Below are positions 29,432 through 40,564 of a stretch of DNA of 64,000 nucleotides, in pieces (within the stretch, counting starts at the first letter, position 1; each line of letters starts with the position of its first letter). The stretch spans positions 930,001 through 994,000 of the forward strand of contig JARGSG010000225.1 in assembly GCA_030374805.1 (NCBI GenBank), read 5' to 3'. The position numbers and the translations under genes were made by a program. The notes below the pieces were generated by a model. It did not search any database and was not told the DNA's origin. It saw only the letters and a program-made list of their open reading frames with translations. This DNA comes from Gracilaria gracilis (Eukaryota > Rhodophyta > Florideophyceae > Gracilariales > Gracilariaceae).

Positions 29432-30641
29432 GCCTTGGAGAGAAATTGATAGAAGTCAAAGAAGAGCAGTTCGCCATTGTTCACAAGCTATGAATAGTAT
29501 TCAATCATGGATCACTTGCGAGCATGTTATTTTGCTGCGGTAAGCAATGATACGGCCATGTCATGCGTGCGAACCACTCATACAGTCTGAACACTAGTAC
29601 CTTACAAATGTGCCCAAAAACTCGGTTTGTGTTACCCTTGTAGTAACTCGCTCATCGCAAGTTACAAGTAGCTAACTAGTTGGGCTGAAAACCGATGATT
29701 GCCCGGCATGTGGCTTCTTTGTGCGATTCCGGCGGCTAAAGAGAAGAAATAGTTGAATTATATACGAGACGAATAAAACGAGGCTCCATATGCTCAAAGA
29801 TTTAGTAGCTTCTACCGTTATAAGTGACGATATGTATAAGTTGTGTGAATGATTACACAACTGTTGGTATAACGGTTGGTATAAACTCATAACCCTTGTA
29901 TCTACCTTGTATGTTTTTGGGCTTTGTACGTGCATAGGTTCTGAATGATTAAAACTTGTGTATTCAATGATGAAGCAATCTTCTTCAATTTGTTCGTGGC
30001 TTGGAACAATCTATTGAGAATTGCTTCATCGTTTCCTTTGGTACAAATAAGAAGACCATGAATAGTTCTGATCATGATGATGATGATGATTAGAACTATT
30101 CACGGTCTTGATCATCCTCCTGTTTAACGTGACTTCGGGTTGGGCTAACAGGTCGGGCCATTCTCACTTCTTTCTTCGCTGGAACAAGTGACCTAATTCC
30201 CATTAAACGTAGTTTGAATGCTCCATTAACATCTGGCCCATTCAGAAGAATTGAACGCGTCTGCCATAATAGTAAGTAAGGAAGACGTCGTTTTGTTCTT
30301 TTCAAAACGAAGAATTCTTCATCGACAAAGATCGTTTTGGACTTCTCGCCGCAGAATATAATTGGGCTCACCTTGACTGCAGAACATTTTTAAAATATAA
30401 GATTTGATTGAAAACTCGCTGAAGTCATAAAACACTACTGCAGCAATGCACCGTTTTTCTTGGTATCGACTGACTTAGTTCTTGTTTGGCCAAATACCAA
30501 GGGTAGGATTCTTGCAAGCTCGGACTTTGACACTTCGCAGTGAGACTCACTTTACTTATCTCACTGTGATTAACTTCACCGCTACCACTTTTTCGCGAAT
30601 CTTACTTTTCTGCTTCGGAGAAAGGAGCGAGAAAGGAGAAA
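29432..30641. other. Intergenic region with hairpin and degenerate motif cluster
   Basis: TACCCTTGTA lies at 29633-29642. A degenerate cluster (two GTTGGTAT copies, then ACCCTTGTA and TACCTTGTA) lies at about 29862-29911. A hairpin is at 30052-30109. A minus-strand frame at 30096-30371 has no ATG and is not accepted. Confidence 0.5.
30052..30109. repeat. Hairpin with GAT-repeat loop
   Basis: Arms AAGACCATGAATAGTTCT (30052) and AGAACTATTCACGGTCTT (ending 30109) pair with one G-T-type difference around a GATGATGATG loop. The architecture resembles the hairpin at 25039-25104. Confidence 0.8.
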
Positions 30642-31497
30642 ATGGGACAAGAATATTCTTACGAAGATGACGACGAGAGTGCTCCAGTCAACGCAAACCT
30701 TGGAGAGCATGAGGAGGACGAGCACAGCTTTGATAGTCTTTCTGGCTACAGGGTGATGAAGGTATTTCAAGGAAGCCCAGCTTCAAGATCAGGTCTTGCC
30801 CCTTATGAAGACTTTGTTGTTGCTCTCAACGGATATATAGTTAATGCCGACAACGCATCCCTTGCCAATGTGTTGCGTGAGAACGAAGGCAAGGAGGTTG
30901 CACTGGTTGTATGGAACTGCATCGATTTGAAGAAGAGGGATGTTACCTTGCGACCTGTTAAGTGGAACGGACCGGGCTTGCTGGGAGCTGCAGTTCGTTT
31001 CGAGGCTATACGTGGTGCTGCGGATCATGTGCAGAGGGTTATTGACGTCCTACCCAACAGTCCTGCAGACGAAGCAGGCTTGATACCTTTCACAGATTAC
31101 ATTGTCGGAACTCCGGCAGAAGCGTTCCACAAGGAAGCTGATTTCAGTAAGCTGGTATGTGTTTTGGCATTCTTTTCAGTAGCTTCTAACGATCATAGTT
31201 CATTCTTCGTCTTACTCACAGTGCTGCCTCGTGTTTCATCGACAGATCTCAGATGCATTACAAAGAGAGACTGCTGCGAGCGTCATGGTGTACTCGTCGG
31301 CTACGAATAGGACTGTAAGTTTGTCTTCAAACGCTTTCATGAATTTCATCTGGGGTAGTTTTCTAGTTCACTGACTTGGACTTCGTTTGTTGCAGCGAAA
31401 CGTCGAGATTAGACCAAACAAGAACTGGGGAGGGGAAGGTTCACTTGGCTGTGAACTCGCAACCGGGCTACTACATCGGATCTCTCGTTCAACATAG
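30642..31497 (+). CDS. Golgi reassembly-stacking protein (GRASP55/65), three exons
   Basis: Exons 30642-31154, 31246-31314 and 31396-31497 join in frame (introns of 91 and 81 bp, GT-AG) to a 227-residue protein. Met-Gly-Gln-Glu-Tyr-Ser fits an N-myristoylation site, as in GRASPs. Two PDZ-like domains follow: residues 36-105 ([28 protein letters not shown]) and 127-205 ([21 protein letters not shown]). The C-terminus [20 protein letters not shown] matches the conserved GRASP end. GRASPs tether Golgi membranes and take part in unconventional secretion. Unlike animal forms, there is no Ser/Pro-rich regulatory tail. The acidic 30-residue stretch before PDZ1 is unusual. Confidence 0.95.
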
Positions 31498-31603
31498 CAC
31501 GAAGTGAACCTTCAATGCAGAGTTGACCATGTCCAACTTCTTCAAACAGTAGTAGGCTAACTTCATACTTCTGGCACATTTCTGATTTAATAAGCGCAAA
31601 CGA

Positions 31604-34600
31604 CTAAGGGGATTTCGTTCGCAGTCCATTTGTTCCCCGTCGAATACTAATTTTTATTGTCTCTGGTTCTTGCCTGATATCACGAAGTCTTTCATCTGAA
31701 TCCTCTCCGACTTCTGAGCGAGCAGGTCCTTCCGCTGCGCCCTCATCAGCTTCAATGGCTTCATGATCATTATCGTATGACATATCATCACTAGAGACGT
31801 CGTGTTGTTTGAGACCGACACCAAAGTGCAACGAGGAGTCATCTTCAACAGGCACTGGGGCGAAACGCATGAGTGAACGAGTCGTTCTTAGCCCGATAGT
31901 CTTCGCGAGTTTTTTCACGCTCTGCAGGGCAGTTTCACTGGAGGACACTAACTTTGGTATGAGCTTGAACGACTTCAGGAGGTTCTCATTGCGCTCGTGA
32001 TGCGCATTTCTTCGTTTCCGTTTCATGTATCCCGGTGATTTTCTTGCACGCTTCAAATAGTTTGATCGTTGGTCATCGTCGTTGGCCATCGAATATTCCC
32101 TTTTCAAAGTTTCCGCAAACTCTGACGTTTGTTTCACGATCTTGGTGGTCAGGCCCACGATACCTCGAATGAGATCAACTGTTGCAAGGGGGATTTGGGA
32201 GACGTCGACACAGGGATTAGAGTACCAAAACAAGAGCTCCTCGATCCGACTCCTGGTGATATGCAGTACACTTACGGAATTGCCTAATATAATATGATCA
32301 GCTTCTATATCGATGGCGAAGTCCTTGGTTTTGGGGTTGTTATTGCCTTGTGCTTCAAGAACTGCTGCCCTATTGCGCTGGTGCAAATGTAGAAGACCAG
32401 CGAAGAGTCTTAACGCAGAGTTCACGGTTGGGATTGGGGTTCCATGAGCCGAAGAAGAATCATCTGACGACAATGACTCAGATATTTCGAAGACCCTCAG
32501 ACCTACTGTGGCCACTTGCATCAAAGTGTCAAGGATTGTCCTAAAACCAACCATGTCAAGCAAAACATCGGAAAGGTTGCACTTCTCTTCGGCGTGATGT
32601 GTCCCCGGCTGCCTCTGAGTTTGGTCATGATCCAGGGCGCATGATTGTGATCGAGGTCTCCATTCACCTCGAAGAGCTTGTGAGAGTTCACGAACCCAGC
32701 CGCATCCTTCATCAACTGCGCTAGACACATTCATTCCGTTGAAGTACTGCAGAATTCTGAGACTTTCCACGATGGCGTTTCCGCGTACATGCCTCACCGG
32801 GAGCTGGACCCAGGGCCCCACATCTATCTCTAAGTCTAATAATGACTCCCTATCAACGCCTCTTCGTCGCTTCAATGACCACGACGTCAATGAATCACTG
32901 CTTGCCCATTCAACATGTTTTTCGTTCCATGCGACTCTTCCATCACATTCGTAGACCGTTGTAAGACACTTAAAGCAGAATTTTCGTGCAAAGCAGTTCG
33001 AAACTGCACCAACTTCGCCAGCGATTAGGATGGCTTCTACAGCCTTGGAAGCCACTAGTGAATCTACTGAAAATTGACCTATCCACCTCAAGGCATTTAA
33101 AGTCTTGCAAGCACCAAACGAAAGGCTTCCTTCCTTGCCCAGTTGTTCAAGCTCAGGTATACACACGTCTCCTAGATCGTGCAGGAGATTTTCTCCAATA
33201 TCCTGAAAGAAGTCAAGCATCCTGCTTTTTGCCTCGAAAATGTTTCCTCCCCTTTGAGTGATTGCCATTCCATGATCTTCGCATCTGGAGATAAAGCGAA
33301 ACATCTGGTTTAAGCAGCACAACAACATACCGGAAAGGGCCACAGTATCCGGTAGAACAGACCTACTTGTCGTTGATGTTTTGCGTAGTTTCCTTGCCAT
33401 CATGACGTATGAAGTAGTTCGATCGAGCAAAAGAGCTGCAAACATTGGGGAATGAATCGTATTCACGGTGTTCCTGCGATTGGGCTCGCTCCTGCCTCTA
33501 CCTAGCATATACTCAAAGGACTCTTGGATATACGGGGATTGGCTCTCGACGCATGCATATTTACAAGGAGCATAGTACTCCACGTTCCCGTTCGGTACTT
33601 CAGAGAAGTGTTCGTCTGTGACTTCGTCTGGAGAGTCCGTCATGAAAATGTCATCCTTGTCCACAAGATCTTTCGCTAAGTCCGGGAAAATGTCATTAAA
33701 CCTACGACGTTCAACGTCCTGACTATCAAGCGTTTGGTCAAGAATCGCGAACAGCTGAGAGAAATCATACTCAGTACTCTTGGAAGCTGGACTCGTTCCG
33801 GGTTTTGGAGTCATTTCACGCGGCTCGCCATGCAGAAACCAACAAAGCTGTCTTGTCATTAGCTTGTCAATTCGAACAAACTCAATGTCCTTACTTTCCC
33901 TAGTCGTACAAGCCTTCCCGGCTTTCTCAGTGACAATTTCATCAGGAACTGATATCAGGGAACATACCACACTTTCCATAGAGAGCAAAGGAAAATCTGG
34001 TACCGTATCGTTTCGTGATCTGAAAGTATGCCGAGGGTCTTTCAAAGATCGCAGAACAGCTGACCTGACGGATTCAGCTAAATCCAAACCCTTCTGAAGC
34101 TCACGTTTCTGCTTCGTGTTCTTCGAACCGTGTACATGAAGCATTTCTTTTTGTACACGTTGTTTTTGTAGTAGCTCATAAGCGAATTGCATGGCATTGA
34201 GCATGCGGTCAAACTCCAACAAGCGTTCCAGAAAGGTGGATAAGATCTTCATTTCAGAGGTAGATTTCCTTCTCTCCAAGGCCCTTTCGAAGATTTCGGT
34301 ACAACATGAGGATACGTTGACGATTCCAACCAAGGCTGCCATGCTCGCACCAAAAGAAGCTATTGCCGCCGCCAAGTCACGCTCACTCATACTCACAAGC
34401 GTCTCTGGGACATCCTCATCCTCTTCATGCTGGTGTTCATACGCTTCGGGTCCAATCGACTCAAAGTCTACCGCTCGGTATAGCGTCACACATACGACAG
34501 GCACAAGAACTACAGCGTTTAGCACATTTGAAGAAATACTCTCAACAGTACATGACGAATTCAAAGCTAATTTGATGGCCGATCCAGCGGCAACTATGGA

Positions 34601-36144
34601 TGAAATTGCTGACAAGCTTTGGTCCCAAACTAATCCGATATCAATCTGAATTGTATCAGGACCGCTTGAACTCCTGTCAGGCTCAAAGTTGAGAAATCCT
34701 TTTGGACATTGCGAGAGTATTCGCTTGTCCAGAAAGTTAGTAACGCCCTTCAATCCTCGCATGATTGCCATTGCAGTAATATGCAATAAACCGATTGCCA
34801 CATGATCAGCGAGTGACAAAGGAACTGACTCGTTCATGATAGAAATTGCATCCCGGACGATATCCACACTCGCGGTCTGAACGATGAAACGTGCAGTATT
34901 CAAAGCCTTGTCCCTTTCTCGTTCATCTCCGAACAACAAAGACTTTCGTAGCATAACAAACAGACTGTGCCATTCATTAGTCTTCGTGGCCACGGCAACA
35001 CTAATTTGTGGCGCAAGCGAAACTGGTTTGACTGGTACCCCATGCAAGACCAGAGCTCTGAGAACCATTTGCGCATGGGCTTCGCCTCGTCCCAAGTCCG
35101 CCACGATGGAATTAGTGGTTTCTGGACACGCACGTATTGTGGCCGCAGCAAACGCGGCTAGAGCTGCAACATCCGACGGAGATCTACTAGACACAGAAGA
35201 CATTATAGACAACAAGCGCCTCGCGGCAGTTGGCATGCCTCGCAGAGCCAGCGCAGTAGTAGGGTCTGGATAATAGTTTTGCATAGCGGCTGCCACGGCA
35301 CGACGCACGGGTGGGAATTGTATCCTTCTTGCAGATGGTCTCGAAAGCAATGAAGCAAATATATGCATATCGAGCCAGTCCAACCGTGGGTGCGCAAGTA
35401 TATATTTTGTTATGGGATGCTTTGGATTGCAAAGGTCGCATAAAGCTGCGGAAAGAACGGGGAGAATGTCATCTGAAAGCTTCCGAGCCAGCCCCTCTCG
35501 TAGTGTCTTAGCACTCCATAGACCCCGACGTCCGCTGGTACGCACAAGCGATCTAACGACCGCCGGTAAGTCCTTTTCGTCGACCACGGATAATGCATAT
35601 TGCTGGGTGAAGCGAATCTGGTGTCGGTGAGAGTTTGAGAGTGGCAGTAATGCTAGGGTCGCAAGAATTGGGACAAGCAGCGTACGATCGGCAGCGAGCA
35701 ATTCCGATAGAGTCTCAACAGTGTCATGTATTATGGATGCATCGTTCGGAAGGATGTCCGGTAGATGAGAAACAGTCTGGTGGGGATGGATTTGGACCAG
35801 ATCAAGCATGCATTCTGTTAGCCTTGGGTGGGGATATTGAATTCGAGGCAAGAGCGATGAAAGAGCCTGTGATATTTTCTCGCTGGGAAGACATTGGATT
35901 TCTTCAAGTTGAGGAAGGGCTTCGAGAGGCGAAAGCAGAGGCCCCATACGGTTCAAGACCTGATACGAATGCGTCCACGCCACAAGCTATAGACATATAT
36001 CGACTAATTTGTGAATGACATCCATCGGGCAGCACGGTGAAGATATGGGTGGTAACTTACCAGAGTAGGGGGTATGGTCAATATTGACTCAATAGATACC
36101 AGCGTCGATGACAACAAATTATTCGCGGGAAACGAAAGGCCCAT
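31604..36144 (-). CDS. FANCD2: FANCD2 (Fanconi anemia group D2 protein), at least two exons
   Basis: Exon 31604-35986 encodes about 1,460 residues. It is preceded by a 74-bp GT-AG intron and an exon ending at 36061, with an in-frame ATG at 36144, giving about 1,488 residues. The N-terminal solenoid aligns with FANCD2 (HPHQTVSHLPDILPND, LSELLAADRTLLVPIL, EKDLPAVVRSLVR). The middle has FLHGEPREM and a conserved QRVQKEMLHVHG, and the C-terminus is acidic as in the family. FANCD2 forms the ID2 clamp with FANCI and is monoubiquitinated during interstrand crosslink repair. The large exon begins without an ATG, so splicing is required. The frame stays open past 36144, and a further 5' exon cannot be excluded. 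The stop lies 106 bp from the convergent GRASP stop. Confidence 0.93.
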
Positions 36145-36446
36145 CGGATGGGCCCCATCCGTTTCATTTGATTTGAATCTCAGGCAGGCAGTTTGAAATA
36201 CAGTATAGAGTATGTCACGCCCAAACCTGATACTCTCGTTTGGATCGTGGACACCTCTGACACGTTATTGACATACACGTTGGTGGAGGTGGCATGAATG
36301 GCAGAAACACAAGGGGAAACCTTCGTTTCTGCCTTCGGTAGCTTTCTACGTCCCATCTGACTCCGTTTCCATTCGCATCAGCGGTTCCAGCTGAAGCTCG
36401 CCCAAGTTTGGGGTGACTTGGACACCTTCTTCTTCATGTGATTGTG
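36145..36446. promoter_or_regulatory. Divergent promoter region between FANCD2 and the ARM-like gene
   Basis: About 300 bp between divergent starts, so it presumably serves both genes and may hold a further FANCD2 5' exon. A perfect palindrome (GGCCCATC, one base, GATGGGCC; 36138-36154) overlaps the chosen FANCD2 ATG. Confidence 0.45.
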
Positions 36447-39400
36447 ATGTCGTCTTCACGCGCAAAGTCTGAGAAGAAGGCTCCAGTCCCGCCTGGGAAT
36501 ACTGGAACTCATGTTCCGGCTCCGAATTCCTATATACTTTCTCAACTGCCAAGGGTTCTGCCTTTTACTCACCGACGAACCCCTTTCACTTCCACATCTG
36601 ATTCTCACGCTACCACCCTCCAGAGGCTTGTGCATCATGAAGGAAACAGACCCCCAAATCGCAAGATTTTGCTCAATTTGCGTCTCCTGACTTACTACCC
36701 GCCCAATCCCGAGCTGCTGTCTGAGTTCATCATTTTACTAGAATCGCGAAACGCGCACGTTTGTCGTCTTGCACATTATCATGTTCGTCTTCTTGCCCCC
36801 ATTCGCGATGTTTCCCTTTATCGAGACCTATTAGAAGCTCTTGAACGTGAGATTGCTTCACTTAGTCCTGCTCGTAGAGCCCAGGCTCTCAAGACATTGT
36901 CACGTGTTTTCATGGTTTCCGATACATCTAGAGCTTCGGACTTTGTTGTCGACGCTTTTAACTCAATTGGTGGTGCTCGAGTCAAAACTGTCGAACCTAC
37001 CCAACAGAAACGCATTGCAGGGATAGAAATTCCTGGCACGCAGCGAAAAGAATCGAAAGCAAAGAAGCCCCTGATTGACACTTCATTTATCACGAGAAAA
37101 GTAATTGCCGGGGCCTCTTACGATGAGGTTGATGCAAAGACTCGTAAGAAGGAAGCGAAGGAAAACAAGCTCGATGATGGAGCTGGTGGTGTTATGCAAA
37201 AGGGCTACGGCAACCCTCAATTTATTAGATCTCGGTTCGGAAAAATGCTTGCCGGCCATGCGGTCTTTGCTGCGTTGCGAAGACTGAATCGAGTTTCCAC
37301 AAATGAAGCTAGGGTCGAGAGTTATTTGTTTGACAGTGGCTTCATGAGTATTGTTCCTAGCACGGTGCGTCATTGTATGGCACTTCTAGAGTGGCGCAGC
37401 ACTGTCGTTCCTTCATCAGTCGGTAGGTATCTTCTTCGACGTCTTCCCCATCGAAACCCGCCACCTGAGCTGCGATTTAATCTTCAAGATCTTGGTGCTC
37501 GTGTATATTATGCTAGAATTCTCTCAGCCTTAGCAGAAGACCCTAATCTTTCTGCGTATATTCCAGAGGAAGCTCCGAAGCAGGCCGTACGGAATGCGCA
37601 AAATGATACGTTGAGAAATGCACTAAATGCGAATGGTGTGCAAAAGAAAGCTGTTGGGCTATTTCGATTCTTGTTCAACAAAGAACGTGTTAATCAGGTC
37701 GTCGATGCCATCAAAACTACGACTACGAATGTTTCTAATGTTGTCGCGGTACGAGGGCCTCGTCTGCCCCGAAATGATCCAATGGGTGTAGAGTTTGCAG
37801 AAGCGTTAATTAACCTAGTAAAGAACGCTTCAAATCGAGTGTTGATCGAAGCCTTGCGAGGTTTGTCACATCGGAGATGGACGACGTGGTTTGAAGCACC
37901 AATACCACAAGGTGCTCTCTATAATGCCCCTGAACTCGTTGATGGTGATCCATACGGGGTCGCGGGAGACTCTTGGGGAGCAGATGAAACTGACGAAGAA
38001 GACGAAGAAGAGGACGAGAACGAATTGGGAGCATACGATGACGATGTTCTTGGAGAAGATGATGGTTCGAAAGGTTCTCTAAAAGGTGCTTCTGAAGCTG
38101 GCAGGAAGGCGGCTGCTTCAGCCATCGACCCAACTCTAGACGGTCTGGACAGTTCAGGGCAGAAGGATGGATGGTTCAAGCGACTCAACTCAAAACGACA
38201 TGAGCGAAGAGCACAGCGAATTGACAAACAAACTCCATTTTACCTACGAAAGGTGGGGCAGGGTATGGTACCCGCGCTAGAAGTCATCCTCCGTCGTGTC
38301 TATGGTGCCCTGTTGAATGATGAACCAATTCGTCGATTTGCTGCTGCGGATGCGATCGTCGTTCTCGCCAGAGCTAAGATCTATGGTCATACAGAGGAAG
38401 ATCAAAAGCAAATGCGCCTCGCGCGGAAGTCTGTACAAAGCGCCGCCGCTTCTTCAAGAGCGCTTGTGACGACGGAGCAAGCGAATGCTTTGAATTTTGA
38501 CCAACGTCATTCGTTTGGCAGCGAAGAGAAACATCCCTTTCATTCATTGGTTAAACCACTAACAGAAATTGTTCACGAGGACCCTAATCAGTTCGTAAGG
38601 GGACGGGCAGCTATCGCTCTTCTTTTCATCATTTCCTCTGGGGCTGGCAGAACCTACCCAGATCTGGATGAGATTGAGTTGGAGGTTACTCATGAAGCCT
38701 TGAAGAAGAGTGAACAAATTCAAAGGACACCGATTCTTCTTCGATACTTCCGAAGTTTCGTGACACACGAATCAGCTGGCGCAGGAGTTGGGCTTCGGCT
38801 CATGTCAGAGTTGATTGATTACATGGTATATGAGGTTCTCGATGTTTCTCCGGACTTGGCACCATCGGCTATTGAAATGACAGAACTATGGGCTATGACT
38901 CATCCGACCGTTGGGGTGTGTGGCAGGCTTGGTGCGGTGTGGGAAAAGTGCCTCTCAATCGGACAAGCCGAGCTTGTCGGTAAATCCATTTTTCGGGCGG
39001 TGACGTCCAGCCCGCACACCGAACGCGTGGCGTCAGCGGCAGTGATTTTCCTGAGACGCCGAACGCTTGATTTGGCTATCATAACCGTAGGAACATCCCA
39101 GGTTCCCGGTTCGGCATTGCCAGAGCCACTCCCCAGAGCTATTGGCGTGGAAATGGAAAAGTACTTCAGTCTCCTGTGGCACGCAGCTCTGTTAGGTCCT
39201 TCCGCCGAGTGTCGAACGTTTGCTGTTGAAGCTTTAGGTGGCGCAGCCGTTCTTGCTGGGGAACCGTTTCGTTGTTGCACGTATGAACGCTTAGTGGAAC
39301 TCGTACGAATGCGTGGCTTCGGACTGAAAATACCCGCTGAGCAGGTGCTTGACGGTCTGGATGTTCTTTACCATTGCCGTGAAAGGTTTTCAGAGCAGCG

Positions 39401-40208
39401 AGCCGCCAAAGGTATTGCGCGAAACGGCAGTAATACGTCAAGGTCTTGGCTACAATTCGTGTGGAAACTCGGGGCAGAAGCAGCGTCTGCGGCGCAGATA
39501 CTGCTTGGCTTACCACCTCCAACAGGGTGGCAACCTCTAGGCCCTACCGGAGCAGCCGATCTTGCAAATGCCGAAAGCAGATTCGGAGATGTGCGCGCGA
39601 GGCAAAATGGGCCATCGAAGAGCGGGACACTGAATGGGGAAGAGGTAGAAGACGCAGAATCTGACAGACAGCTTGGTAGTGGGGGTGTTGGGGACGTACC
39701 TCCTCGCTTGTCCGTTAGAGCTTCCTCAATCCTATCTGCGGACGACTTCCAAAGACCTCCGAAGTATCCCGATGATGTGGATGAGTATTCCAGTATGGAC
39801 AGCCGTCGCAGTCGTAGCAGCCGTTCTCTCATCCCAGAGGATAATCGAAGCAGGAGCAGGAGCAGGAGCAGGAGCCGAAGTAGAAGTCGTTCACCCGGAA
39901 CGTTTAGATTGCCCAGATCTCGAAGTGACTTAGGCTTTGACGAATTCGCGCGTGAAAAGGATTATTCCGAATCGGAAAGACGGCGACAAGAAGCAGAAGA
40001 TCTCGAGTTGGCGAAGCGGATTCAAGAAGCAGATTTGGCAGAACAGCCAGATCGGGCTCGACCGTCTGGGCTTGCTGGGGCATCATCTGCGGCAGAAAAG
40101 CTGCTGAAGTCCGGCACGAAACTGACACAACGAGTGGTCAGGTCTGCGGCAAAGACGCAGGCAATGGGCAAGATTAAGAACATAACCAGAGGCAATAAAG
40201 AAGCATAG
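36447..40208 (+). CDS. Large helical-repeat (ARM/HEAT-like) protein with Arg-Ser tract
   Basis: A 1,253-residue single-exon protein from the ATG at 36447. Repeated amphipathic helices (for example ESRNAHVCRLAHYHVRLLAP, RFAAADAIVVLARAK, VRGRAAIALLFIISSGAG) indicate an ARM/HEAT solenoid. An acidic low-complexity patch (about 515-545, DEEDEEEDENE) interrupts it. Near residue 1,140 there is a run of Arg-Ser dipeptides. The C-terminal 110 residues are a charged coiled coil followed by a basic, Lys-rich end. It could be a scaffold in trafficking or RNA processing, but I do not recognise the family. Its stop is only 17 bp from the convergent stop of the zinc-finger gene at 40226. Confidence 0.75.
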   Translation: MSSSRAKSEKKAPVPPGNTGTHVPAPNSYILSQLPRVLPFTHRRTPFTSTSDSHATTLQRLVHHEGNRPPNRKILLNLRLLTYYPPNPELLSEFIILLESRNAHVCRLAHYHVRLLAPIRDVSLYRDLLEALEREIASLSPARRAQALKTLSRVFMVSDTSRASDFVVDAFNSIGGARVKTVEPTQQKRIAGIEIPGTQRKESKAKKPLIDTSFITRKVIAGASYDEVDAKTRKKEAKENKLDDGAGGVMQKGYGNPQFIRSRFGKMLAGHAVFAALRRLNRVSTNEARVESYLFDSGFMSIVPSTVRHCMALLEWRSTVVPSSVGRYLLRRLPHRNPPPELRFNLQDLGARVYYARILSALAEDPNLSAYIPEEAPKQAVRNAQNDTLRNALNANGVQKKAVGLFRFLFNKERVNQVVDAIKTTTTNVSNVVAVRGPRLPRNDPMGVEFAEALINLVKNASNRVLIEALRGLSHRRWTTWFEAPIPQGALYNAPELVDGDPYGVAGDSWGADETDEEDEEEDENELGAYDDDVLGEDDGSKGSLKGASEAGRKAAASAIDPTLDGLDSSGQKDGWFKRLNSKRHERRAQRIDKQTPFYLRKVGQGMVPALEVILRRVYGALLNDEPIRRFAAADAIVVLARAKIYGHTEEDQKQMRLARKSVQSAAASSRALVTTEQANALNFDQRHSFGSEEKHPFHSLVKPLTEIVHEDPNQFVRGRAAIALLFIISSGAGRTYPDLDEIELEVTHEALKKSEQIQRTPILLRYFRSFVTHESAGAGVGLRLMSELIDYMVYEVLDVSPDLAPSAIEMTELWAMTHPTVGVCGRLGAVWEKCLSIGQAELVGKSIFRAVTSSPHTERVASAAVIFLRRRTLDLAIITVGTSQVPGSALPEPLPRAIGVEMEKYFSLLWHAALLGPSAECRTFAVEALGGAAVLAGEPFRCCTYERLVELVRMRGFGLKIPAEQVLDGLDVLYHCRERFSEQRAAKGIARNGSNTSRSWLQFVWKLGAEAASAAQILLGLPPPTGWQPLGPTGAADLANAESRFGDVRARQNGPSKSGTLNGEEVEDAESDRQLGSGGVGDVPPRLSVRASSILSADDFQRPPKYPDDVDEYSSMDSRRSRSSRSLIPEDNRSRSRSRSRSRSRSRSPGTFRLPRSRSDLGFDEFAREKDYSESERRRQEAEDLELAKRIQEADLAEQPDRARPSGLAGASSAAEKLLKSGTKLTQRVVRSAAKTQAMGKIKNITRGNKEA

Positions 40209-40225
40209 GAGCGGGGCTGCGCTTA

Positions 40226-40564
40226 CTAAAATTGCATAAATCCCATACCATTGCAATCTTTGCAGGGTCTACCGAGGTTTCCCTTCTGCTGGCAGGGCAC
40301 ACAGGGGACGCGCTTTCCGAGGAAGCCGACCATGAGCTTTGTGCCCTGGCAAAACTGACACGGCTTCAGACCAGAACCGCTGCATGAGTTGCAAGGAATG
40401 AGTTTGTTGCGCATTGACTTGAGCTGCCTGAGATGTTGGCGAGAAGAGTCGGCTTCGGCATCGCTATCCGATTGTTTGCCAAATCCGCGAGCGGCAAGCA
40501 GATGAATGCCAGACAGTAGCACCGGAAAGACGGGGCTGGGACTCAGCGACAGCACGGGGTTCAT
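40226..40564 (-). CDS. DnaJ-type zinc-finger protein (BSD2-like), probably organellar
   Basis: A 112-residue protein from the ATG at 40564. The C-terminal 60 residues carry four CxxC units (PCNSCSGSG, PCQFCQGTK, PCVPCQQKG, PCKDCNGMG), the zinc-binding layout of the DnaJ cysteine-rich domain without a J domain. Such stand-alone proteins (BSD2 and relatives) act as plastid assembly chaperones or thiol oxidoreductases. The N-terminal 35 residues are hydrophobic and Ser/Pro-rich, consistent with a transit peptide. The open frame extends upstream to 40651 without an ATG. Plastid location is an inference. Confidence 0.85.
   Translation of the reverse strand: MNPVLSLSPSPVFPVLLSGIHLLAARGFGKQSDSDAEADSSRQHLRQLKSMRNKLIPCNSCSGSGLKPCQFCQGTKLMVGFLGKRVPCVPCQQKGNLGRPCKDCNGMGFMQF

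Noticed and set aside
30096-30371. Minus-strand 91-codon frame
   Set aside because: No ATG, overlaps the hairpin, no recognisable domain; could be a terminal exon but no partner exon was found.
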